Shown here in pieces: positions 57,201-64,000 of a stretch of DNA of 64,000 nucleotides (its first letter is position 1; the number at the start of each line of letters is the position of its first letter). Below the pieces are notes generated by a model. It was given only the letters and a program-made list of their open reading frames with translations, did no database searches and was not told the DNA's origin. The DNA comes from Hanleya hanleyi (Eukaryota; Mollusca; Polyplacophora; Lepidopleurida; Hanleyidae), in contig JAVTVY010019032.1 of assembly GCA_036873755.1 (NCBI GenBank), positions 1 through 64,000 on the forward strand, in the 5' to 3' direction. The position numbers and the translations under genes were made by a program.

Positions 57201-60200
57201 AATGCGACCGTCTCGCATTGAATTCATGTTCATTCAGGCATAGCATCACCTACGGGGTAATCATTTTCACTGATTCTTGCACTGGTCACACTAATGCTCT
57301 GTGAGAAATCTCGTTACAATCGCATAAATATCTTAGAAAATATTAACCAATGTTTAGGGGGGAACTTACTTTTGTTGAGGTGTTAATGTCTTCTCTGCAT
57401 GTTACCAATATTTGCATATCCTTCAGCAGTAAATGACAAAAGATGAATATTGAGATACAATGTAAAATCCTCATGATTAGATGGACTGGATCTATCCTCT
57501 CATGGCAAAATATTATTTACATGTACCTCCACCTGCCAGTACACCCTAGTTTGGAAGGTTATAAATTCTTACAATGGTTGTATGCAGACTTGTATATGTA
57601 GCTTACTGCTATCTAAACATAATGACTTGGACTTTGACCCTATCAATTGACCCTATCAGCTAAGTGAATCAAGCCATTGACCTAGGTCATGCATGTGTCA
57701 TGCATGTGTCTATGTTCTGAATGGTATAGAGGGTCTGGTGGAGGGGATGTTTGTGTGTTGGCCTTAAGTTACATACCCTGTATACAATTTCTGCAAGAAT
57801 GGAAGCCTAGAAAATTAGAATTTCTTGCCAACATGGCAAACATATGATAAGTCTGCCTTGAACTATTTTCTTCTGTATATGTTAAGTGTTCTAATAAAGT
57901 TTTTATCAACCAGCAATTTATGACATCCTTTCAGGAAAACACTCTAAGTCAACCACTGAATAGTATCCATTTTGTATTCATGCTCTAAAGCAGGAAATCT
58001 CTGTGAAAATGACATATGAACATATATAAGAATAGCAGAAAATATTTAACTTCACTAATATAGACCAGGTGAAACAAAATCTAGCCAAAATAGTTGACCA
58101 AACTATCTGCAGTAGCTGAATAACTTGAGGACTTTTTTCTTCTGCTCTTCCTCTCAAAGCCTACAGCAGTTGAATAAACAACCAGTCACCCTGGCAACCG
58201 TACCAAATGTGCTCAAGTTTTTCCTGACTACAATACAGGACCATTAGTCCCTACGGGTCTACATAGCCCCGTAAAAAGAAAACGCAATATATTTGTTTTC
58301 GATTTAACCGTGTATTAAAGGATTTTTATCAATATTTTTTTTTCTCTGGAATATGTGTCAGAAGAGTTAGTACTTAACTAAGAATTTAAAAAAAAAATTC
58401 TTCCTAGTCTCCTGTGGGCGTATTTAAGCGTTTTTGGCAGCTCTATTTAGCTCTCAGTCAGATATGCATATTTGTGGAATGAAAGCGAGGCCGCGAGGCG
58501 ATAGCTCGCTAATGACAGGTAGCAATTTACTATGTCTGACGTCACGCGATCACGTGACGCCTAAGCTCATTAACGGGTTAACTGGCGGAAATTGAGCTAC
58601 AGGTCTTCAATTAAAAAGGCTTAAATACGCTCACAGGGAACAAGGATTTTTTTTTTTAAATTCTTAGTTAAGTACTAACTCTTCTGACACATATTCCAGA
58701 GAAAAAAAATGCTGATAAAAATCCTTTAAAAAATTGCGTTTACTTGGAGAAGCTCAGAGTTTTATTGAAGATCCCACAACGAGTCTGAAACAGTACAGCA
58801 CAGATATCTTGTCCGGAAAGTGGATTTTCTAAATATATATTATGATTCCTCTATAATATGATAAAACTGTTCTTCATATACCGGTATGCCTTAGGCCAGT
58901 GAGGGCAAAAGCGATGATCTCCACAAGGGTGATAACAAGCATATCAAACGAGCTTTATTGAGTTTATGTTGGTTCTACCAAACGAGTGTGCATCTCTCTA
59001 AAATAATTAGATTGAAATTCAATCTATCAGATTGAAATTAGTGAACAATCTTTTATTGTCGAATTGAAAATATTCAATCTAATAGATTGGAAACGATAAA
59101 ATGAATCTGTTGTAGACAGAAAATTCAACCTACTAGATTGAAATTTTCAATCTAATAGATGGAATATCCAATCGAATAGATTGGTCACTAATTCCTATCG
59201 GATAGATTGAATTTCCAATCTAATTATTTTAGAGTGATAAACATCAGATAAATGACCACGAATATCCGATAATTTATTTCTCACATCTGGATACTGTTTA
59301 TACATACATGTCCAAACAGAATCGAAAGATGCTTTTCTCTATTTATTTCAGTCACATTATGCCGTTGTTTGTGAGGTTATAATAACTTAAATGTAGATAT
59401 ACCTGTGTAAGCTTTGATTTCCTCTTCCGTGCAGCCAAGATTGAGAGAGTTGGCAATTTCTCTCACCTTGTCGGCTGACGGTGGTTTGACAGCCGGAGAC
59501 TTCCATATATCTGAAATTAGAGAACGGGTTTTAATTTGAACCGGTTGCAGATTGATACTCCGAGCAGATTTCGTGCAGATCGAAATAATGGTTGTAGTTA
59601 TTCCTAATTGTGTGTTGACCTATTTGTAGACCCGTGTTTAGGCATTTTGATAATGTTCAACAGCAATCTTATACGGCGAACCCATGACTTCATGGGCGAA
59701 CGTGTCACACTTAGGAGTTCAAAGGTTCATAAATTATGCACGGTATATGAATTGTGAGAAGGTCAACCTAAGAGTTTGATATATTCGGTATTGCACAGTT
59801 ATTTCCTAATTTGCGGGTCAACTTGACCTTTGGCTATGGCCTTTTTTTTCGTCTCAAATTGAAAAGAATTCCTCTTTGTTATGTCGAGGTAAGGAAAACA
59901 TGTGCCCTAAGTTTGGTACCAATTCATAACGTGGAGCTAGAAACATCTCAAGGAAAACGAAGCTTAACAGATGGGCAGACGGACAAACCTAGCGCAAATA
60001 TACAGGACCTCACAAACATACTGAGTTTCCTAGGATTTATCACTCATTATTTATTGTTGAACAAATGTCAAATGAAGAAGTGTTCTGTGTCAAACACATG
60101 TTGGTATTAGTAGCCTATACGTGGTGGTGTGTTGTATTGATCTTTTCATTTGGAACATGACCTACTTTTTCCAGCCACGATTTTCTGTTCTCGTAGCGCA

Positions 60201-60514
60201 CCACATATGAAATTCTGCCATTAATGCATTACCGGTGCTGTCAATATGTATGTAGTGTTAAGCTCATTAACCTCGGCACCGACCGTCAACGGATCCGAGT
60301 GCATAGAACTGCATTCTTATCATTCGCTCCACTGATTTGCAGCGTTGCACATGTCCTCTCTCCGCAACTTCCGCGATACGCCACACAGGCAGCTGAGCCG
60401 AGTTGATTATCAAATATGAGGATAGAGAGACTGCCTTTAGAACGCATTCCTCAAATTATCTAGGCCTATATACACAGAGACCATGTATTATACTGACTCA
60501 CCTTCTGCGCTCAT
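42055..60514 (-). CDS. Amidase-signature family hydrolase, 11 coding exons, 512 residues
   Basis: The exons are 60514-60502, 59510-59403, 51938-51812, 51569-51397, 50809-50670, 49466-49266, 47113-47039, 46139-45983, 45735-45673, 44068-43781 and 42248-42055. All introns are GT-AG and the phases join without a break (1539 nt with stop). The protein has no signal peptide. It has an N-terminal helical cap ([16 protein letters not shown]), then [15 protein letters not shown], the catalytic Lys105 in GIKDN, cis-Ser180 in AGSSSGS, and the nucleophile Ser204 in [11 protein letters not shown]. The Lys-Ser-Ser spacing (75 and 24) equals that of the family. The C-terminus has DVSGHPSLS and [13 protein letters not shown]. 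Family members hydrolyse carboxylic amides to acid plus ammonia or amine. This subtype resembles bacterial and fungal enantiomer-selective amidases more than FAAH; the substrate is unknown and the location is probably cytosolic. An in-frame TGA precedes the ATG. Confidence 0.92.
42630..43013. repeat. Inverted repeat in amidase intron 10
   Basis: Arms at about 42630-42785 and 42835-43013 are imperfect reverse complements (for example CGTGAAGTGGTGTATTCGTG pairs with the block near 42913-42932). In the intron RNA this would be a long hairpin. Probably a foldback element. Confidence 0.7.
43781..44068 (-). CDS. Amidase exon 10
   Basis: Residues 353-448: [17 protein letters not shown] and then [17 protein letters not shown], the latter the conserved D-x-x-x-x-P-T segment near the active site. 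Acceptor TTTCAG, donor GTGAGC. Confidence 0.92.
44467..44552. repeat. Perfect 86-bp palindrome in amidase intron 9
   Basis: Two 43-bp arms meet with no spacer at ACTA|TAGT (44509/44510) and show no mismatch. Each arm reads from the centre outward TAGTGTGTGGAAAATTATGA and on to CCCCTT. Confidence 0.95.
45673..45735 (-). CDS. Amidase exon 9
   Basis: Residues 332-352, only 63 bases: [20 protein letters not shown]. Acceptor TTTCAG, donor GTAAGA. It was found because exons 8 and 10 need a bridge with this phase and this family sequence. Confidence 0.85.
45983..46139 (-). CDS. Amidase exon 8
   Basis: Residues 280-331: [20 protein letters not shown], then [12 protein letters not shown] across the junction. 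Acceptor CTGCAG, donor GTGAGC. Confidence 0.9.
46256..46440 (+). repeat. Dispersed repeat R4, copy 1 (amidase intron 7)
   Basis: The block with AAAAATCAAGGTTCTAAT and AAGGATTCGGATGGACT recurs as reverse complement at 63135-63290. A short piece (CCGGACAATTTGC ... CCTACTTCG) also recurs inverted at 60850-60890. Confidence 0.7.
47039..47113 (-). CDS. Amidase exon 7
   Basis: Residues 255-279, phase 0: [17 protein letters not shown]. Acceptor TTCCAG, donor GTAAGC. Confidence 0.9.
48420..48559. repeat. Perfect hairpin of PLE termini in amidase intron 6
   Basis: Arms 48420-48482 and 48497-48559 are exact 63-bp reverse complements around a 14-bp loop. Each arm is the conserved PLE terminus (GAAATATAGAATATCAC ... 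GGAGTTACTTTCATTCTAG) also seen at 18222 and 20358. The plus-strand reading into the second arm has CTGGCGA where the hammerhead core CTGATGA should be. AATATTCACTAA occurs on both sides (48377-48388 and 48561-48572), a likely target duplication. Confidence 0.9.
48688..49271. repeat. Foldback (inverted repeat) adjoining the exon 6 donor
   Basis: Arms at about 48690-48965 and 49000-49262 are reverse complements with scattered differences around a short centre containing TGCGCATGCGTA (NRF1-like). The outer end of the right arm includes the exon 6 splice donor, and faint similarity runs a few bases into the exon. Each arm, read outward from the centre, has an open frame starting [12 protein letters not shown], 86 codons on the left and 57 on the right. 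Its status is unknown. Confidence 0.75.
49266..49466 (-). CDS. Amidase exon 6 (nucleophile Ser)
   Basis: Residues 188-254 in phase 0. [11 protein letters not shown] carries Ser204, followed by [16 protein letters not shown] and [17 protein letters not shown]. The donor GTAACT is weaker than the others and adjoins an inverted repeat. Confidence 0.94.
50670..50809 (-). CDS. Amidase exon 5 (cis-Ser)
   Basis: Residues 141-187, ending [10 protein letters not shown] with cis-Ser180. Acceptor CATAG, donor GTAAGG. Confidence 0.93.
51397..51569 (-). CDS. Amidase exon 4 (catalytic Lys)
   Basis: Residues 83-140. [16 protein letters not shown] carries Lys105; [20 protein letters not shown] follows. Acceptor TTCAG, donor GTTTGT. 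Confidence 0.93.
51812..51938 (-). CDS. Amidase exon 3
   Basis: Residues 41-83, acceptor TAACAG, donor GTGAGT. It holds [16 protein letters not shown], a strongly conserved stretch before the catalytic Lys. The Trp83 codon is split across the intron. Confidence 0.92.
53719..54148 (+). mobile_element. PLE 3' fragment, copy 3 (amidase intron 2)
   Basis: Matches 4400-4833 and ends at the same GCTTGTAATT. It starts within the last codons of the RT, so it is a short 5'-truncated insertion, antisense to the amidase gene. Confidence 0.85.
54885..55088 (+). repeat. Dispersed repeat R3, copy 2
   Basis: Diverged direct copy of 17185-17425 (AGATGAAGGCGTCAGAAAC ... AAATAGTTGTCCAGTGCTACAG). Confidence 0.6.
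55121..55192 (-). tRNA. tRNA-like sequence (anticodon GAT position), probably a pseudogene or SINE-related
   Basis: The 72-nt minus-strand sequence starts GCCGTTATAGCTCAGTCGG, which contains an exact A box (TAGCTCAGTCGG), and later has GATTCGAATCC, one base off the B box. A clean anticodon stem (CGGC/GCCG) bears the loop GCGATAA, so GAT (Ile) is in anticodon position, but base 33 is C, not U. The acceptor stem has a C-A mismatch, and the D and T stems one mismatch each. These faults argue against a working tRNA. About 170 bp upstream on the same strand is CTCCGGGTACTCCGGCTTCC, a phrase common in invertebrate interspersed repeats. Confidence 0.5.
55911..57383. mobile_element. Palindromic TIR element of 1.47 kb
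   Basis: It begins ACACCTCAACAAAAGTAAG and ends with its exact complement, flanked by TAA on both sides. The outer arms (55911-56430 and 56864-57383, 520 bp each) are reverse complements along their whole length. Each contains about three tandem units of roughly 180 bp with GGTGCTATGCC and CAGATTATCAAAGACAG. No transposase. A second element sits at its centre. Confidence 0.85.
56431..56863. mobile_element. piggyBac-like MITE at the centre of the palindrome
   Basis: Bounded by TTAA on both sides, with termini CCCTGTCAGGCCTGGAGGG and its complement, and arms nearly palindromic for more than 100 bp. TTAA duplications with CCC-starting ends are the hallmark of piggyBac-type elements. It contains AAGATGGCGGCC (YY1-like) near 56602. 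No transposase. Confidence 0.75.
58281..58740. repeat. Foldback element in amidase intron 2
   Basis: Ends AACGCAAT and ATTGCGTT. Long arms (about 58310-58440 and 58610-58725) share AGGATTTTTATCA, TGTGTCAGAAGAGTTAG and TAAGAATTTAAA as reverse complements. The centre has TGACGTCACGCGATCACGTGA. No gene. Confidence 0.8.
58996..59234. repeat. MITE-like palindrome with AGATTG motifs
   Basis: Terminal inverted repeats CTCTAAAATAATTAGATTG at both ends. Inside, the short palindrome CAATCTA-N2-AGATTG recurs about seven times with variants. It ends 170 bp before amidase exon 2 on the opposite side. Confidence 0.75.
59403..59510 (-). CDS. Amidase exon 2
   Basis: Residues 5-40, acceptor TTTCAG, donor GTATAT. 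It encodes the N-terminal cap [18 protein letters not shown] typical of these amidases. It is separated from exon 3 by a 7.46-kb intron full of repeats. Confidence 0.85.
60502..60514 (-). CDS. Amidase exon 1 (start codon)
   Basis: Thirteen coding bases, MSAE plus one base, ending at donor GTGAGT. TGA-ATA-ACG precedes the ATG in frame, which fixes the start. Joining to exon 2 gives MSAEDIWKSP. Confidence 0.75.
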
Positions 60515-61690
60515 CGTTATTCAGTCGACGTGAATATTGGACGGTACGGGTGAATTATTGTATTACTTCCGTCCCTGTTGCAGAAATGTTCCCGTTCCAG
60601 CAGTCAAACACGAGCGTGTGCCAGTCTGATTTACGGCTGCATGGATATATTACAAGTAGCCTTCACATGACTGAAAGTTCACGTTGACCTGTTTACGTCG
60701 AGTTTCGAGGTCATCTAATATGAATAAGCTAGCCGAGGTTTACATGACTGGGTTCGGGAACGTTATGAACATTTGTGTTATCCCTGACCAAACTGAACTC
60801 TTGAGCGAAACTAGATTATGTACTGAGTAAGTAAAGTAGGCCAATTTCCTACGAAGTAGGCTACAGATCGCAAATTGTCCGGTAATGACATTATGGTGCA
60901 GGAATGGTTATTATTGTCTAGCATGCTATTAAGCAGATCTGCTACTTCGCAAATAATTTCCAAAATCAGTGATATTTAGAAAGGGGTGTGCTACTTTGAA
61001 GATAATTTCTAGGATTACTGCTAGTTAGCACTTTGACTTGCCTGTTCCCAAAGGAAATATATTGTATAATTAGCACAAATGCTAAATATTGAATATTTTT
61101 TCTAAATTGCAGCCAGAAGAAATATTCAATATTGATGATAATTCGCAAACGCAAATTATCGGACTGCCGCTCCCGAAAGAAAATATATTGTATAATTAGC
61201 ACAAATGCTACATATTTTCAAACTTGCATGGGCTGGTGAATAAGGAGATTTAAGGCCCAAATACACATTCTTTGCTGGTTTGTGCAACTCCTCTGACAAT
61301 AACAGGGATTATTCTATCGTTCTTCCTGGTTAAACAACACGCATGCGCTGGTATGTAAGGATTTTTAAGACAGTTGCAACTACATTTTCATTTGTGGTCT
61401 GTGCAACTCCACTCAGACAATAAGAGATTATTCTATCGTTCTTCCTGAATAAACAACGCGCATGTGCTGGTATATAGGCTGTTTAAGACAGTCCCAGGTA
61501 AAGCTTGATTGGTGCCTACAGAACGGGCAATATAAAGGCAACCTCACTGATGCAGACAGCTGACATGTATTCAGACTCACTGGCACAACAAACCAATCAT
61601 TCAACGATGACCGAAGGTGTTTCGGAGACAATCGATCCCCTTCAATGTAATTTCGAAAGAAACAAAACGCCAAAAGCAACATCTTCCTTT
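60515..61690. other. 5' flank of the amidase gene
   Basis: It should contain the minus-strand amidase promoter just above 60514. A minus-strand CCAAT (about 60535-60539) is the only motif seen, and no TATA box is evident. A small piece of repeat R4 lies at 60850-60890. The phrase AAATATATTGTATAATTAGC occurs twice (61055-61075 and 61182-61202), related to the minisatellite downstream. Confidence 0.45.
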
Positions 61691-61699
61691 GGTCCTTGA

Positions 61700-63000
61700 T
61701 TGCAATAATCAAATTATATTCTAATTAGATGATATTATAAAGGTGCTAAATATTGAATATATTGTCTTCTCTCCCAAAAGACTCTTGTGGATATTTAACT
61801 GCGAATCTCTTCTATTTAGTATAGATTATAAAAGTGCTAAATATTGAATATATCGTCTTTTACCAGACGCCAGCTAGATATTTGAGTGCGATTATTTTCT
61901 TATTATATGATATTATAAAGGTGCTAAATATTGAATATATTGTCTTTTCCCAGACGCCAGATAGATATTTAACTGCGAATCTCTTCTGATTAGGTGATAT
62001 TATCAAAGTGCTAAATATTCAATATATTGTCTGTCCCCAAACGTCACCTACATATTTAAATGGGAATATAGTCTAATTAGATGATATTATAAAGGTGCTA
62101 AATATTGAATATATTGTCCTTTCTCCGACATGGTGTTACAGATATTTTAATGCGAATCTCTTCTAATAAGAGTAGATTATAAAAGTGTTAAATATTGAAT
62201 ATATTGTCTTTTCCCAGACGCCAGCTACATATGTAAGTGCGAATATTTTCTAATTAGATGATATTATAAAGGTGCTAAATATTGAATATATTGTCTTTCT
62301 CGGACGCCAGCTAGATATTTAACTGCGAATCTCTTCTAATTAGATTATGTTATCAAAGTGCTAAATATTCAGTATATTGTCTGTTCTCAGACGACAGCTA
62401 CATAATTATGTGCGAATCTATTCTAATTAGATAATATTATAAAGGTGCTAAATATTGAATATATTGTCCTTTCTCCGACACGGTGTTACAGATATTTTAT
62501 TGCGAATCTCTTCTAATTAGAGTAGATTATAAAAGCGCTAAATATTGTATATATTGTCTTTTCTCCGAAAAGGCTCTTGTGGAAATTTAACTGCGAATCT
62601 CTTCTATTTAGCATAGATTATAAAAATGCTAAATATTGAATATATTGTCTTTTCCCAGACGCCAGCTACATATGTAAGTGCAAATCGTTTCTAATTAGAT
62701 GATATTATAAAGGTGCTAAATATTGAATATTTTGTCTTTCTCGGATGCCAGCTAGATATTTAACTGCGAATCTCTTCTAATTAGATTATATTATCAAAGT
62801 GCTAAAATTCAATATATTGTCTGTTCTCAGACGACAGCTACATACCTATGTGCGAATCTATTCTAATTAGATAATATTATAAAGGTGCTAAATATTGGAT
62901 ATATTGTCCTTTCTCGGACACGGTGTTACAGATATTTTATTGCGAATATATTCTAATTAGACTAGATTATAAAAGTGCTAAATATTGAATATAGATGCTA
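61700..63000 (+). repeat. Minisatellite, about 15 units of about 88 bp
   Basis: GTGCTAAATATTGAATATAT recurs at a spacing of 85-93 bp from 61741 to 62975, each with GCGAATCTCTTCTAATTAG and TATTATAAAG blocks. Unit variants (GGTGTTACAGATATTT at about 62124, 62484 and 62917; CTCTTGTGG at 61780 and 62572) recur at multiples of the unit, which suggests a higher-order pattern. Confidence 0.92.
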
Positions 63001-63134
63001 TTAAAGTAACTCACTTTTCTGCGTACTACGGAGTTTAGCAAAACTATCTGCACAGTATCGCCAAGTATGCTATTTAGCACCATGTTAAAGCATAGGAAAT
63101 TTATCTAAAATAACTAGTATCTAAAAAAAAGCCA

Positions 63135-63290
63135 ATCCTGCACCTAACTCGGTAATGAGTGAGTCAGTCAGTCAGTCAGTCCATCCGAATCCTTTCGTCG
63201 GCAAAATAAGGAGAACCGTTGACATTAGAACCTTGATTTTTGGCAGGAACGTGCATTAGGGCATTGTTACCAGCAAGTTCTGAGCTGACC
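63135..63290 (-). repeat. Dispersed repeat R4, copy 2
   Basis: Reverse complement of 46256-46440, with a GTCA microsatellite-like run (63161-63180) at one end. Confidence 0.75.
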
Positions 63291-64000
63291 GAATTGATAA
63301 TAATTTTTATTATTATTTATTGATGGCTCAGCGAGTGTAATGTCGTGCCCATTGGAAAGCCTTGGCTGTATGTTTCACTGTATATATAACACAGTACACA
63401 ACCTGGTGGGATATGCCATCCGTAATTGTTTTGAGAGCTAGAGGTCACAGCAGTGGAGCTGGGTCACCCCAATAGGCCTATAAACAGATCAGAACTAACA
63501 GTCTGATAGGCTTGGGATTCGAGAATCCAGTTAATACTGCCATGTTGTAATAATTAAATTTTTCTTTGAGGTCAGAGCAGGGGAGACAAAAATAAACAGA
63601 TCTGTCTGAGAGTTAAAAAATATCACAAGAGATGGTACCGGTATTACATTAAACCATCGACAGTGCAGATTCTATGAGTTCACATGTTGACGTCTTTATT
63701 AATTTATTACCGTTCGAGGGGACATTTGAACATCTGCCGTGAACTTGAGACACACAGTTTTGCTATATACACACATGTTTTGATTACTAGTAGCTGCTAC
63801 ATTATGGGAAACGAAATTAAACAGATATGTTTTACAGTATTAAGAGGCTGTATTTAAGATGCTAAGTACAATCCTCAAATTCTACATTCATCAGATTGCC
63901 GATACCCAAAATGTGTTGTCTCATATATCTAGATAACAACGTGATGTAGAGATGCTATTTATTCGTCTGTGTACCGGTCATGCTCAGGAGAATGACATAG
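63291..64000. other. No gene seen
   Basis: The start (GATAATAATTTTTATTATTA) looks like a minus-strand LINE tail, but nothing recognisable follows it to the end of the window. Confidence 0.35.

Larger units (their letters stand above)
55730..58272 (+). repeat. Dispersed repeat R2, copy 2, split by a palindromic element
   Basis: 55730-55910 and 57384-58272 together match the reverse complement of 29400-30525. The break at 55910/57384 holds the 1.47-kb palindrome. About 100 bp of the other copy at this point are missing here. Confidence 0.8.

Noticed and set aside
42055..60514. Amidase as a bacterial contaminant or recent transfer
   Set aside because: Ten GT-AG introns with consistent phases and host repeats inside them show it is a resident eukaryotic gene; older transfer cannot be excluded.

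Overview
The window looks like nuclear DNA from a marine-type invertebrate (metazoan). It is AT-rich, crowded with nested retroelements and foldback repeats, and carries one intronless rhodopsin-like GPCR gene, one 11-exon amidase gene with GT-AG introns, and one small C2H2 zinc-finger gene with a TATA-type promoter. Penelope-like elements, several LINEs with PHD-type or CX2C tails, and a Ty3/gypsy element fit a lophotrochozoan, hemichordate, cephalochordate or cnidarian genome. I cannot place the phylum from the sequence alone.

Layout. 1-2.7 kb: two truncated LINE copies in tandem. 2.7-6.07 kb: a dispersed repeat (called R1 here) split by a Penelope-like element (PLE) with a long open RT frame. 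6.07-13.63 kb: a complete but mutated Ty3/gypsy element on the minus strand with both LTRs. 13.67-14.66 and 19.17-20.36 kb: two copies of a TIR element. 15.41-16.43 kb: the GPCR gene, preceded by a degenerate 16-bp tandem repeat. 16.6-18.6 kb: LINE and PLE remnants, including a hammerhead-ribozyme-like motif. 20.36-24.0 kb: a PLE GIY-YIG fragment, a second R1 fragment, and a minus-strand LINE carrying an antisense PLE insertion and a foldback insertion.

24.03-40.62 kb is bounded by inverted arms of about 1.85 kb. Its interior holds an inverted R1 copy, a second dispersed repeat (R2), a LINE tail, a zinc-finger gene with a duplicated promoter, a CCAAT-box array and a ten-unit array of YY1-like sites.

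42.06-60.51 kb is the amidase gene on the minus strand. Its exons were joined from splice sites and protein similarity: 11 coding exons, 512 residues, and a Lys-Ser-Ser triad with the spacing of the amidase-signature family. Its introns contain several strong inverted repeats: a perfect 86-bp palindrome, a perfect 63-bp-arm hairpin made of a PLE terminus, a foldback whose arm reaches the exon 6 splice donor, and a 1.47-kb palindrome with a piggyBac-like MITE at its exact TTAA centre. 61.7-63.0 kb is a minisatellite of about 15 units of 88 bp.

The three host genes (GPCR, zinc finger, amidase) show no functional link. The rest is a record of repeated insertion, and pairs of copies with and without an insertion let several element boundaries be read directly.
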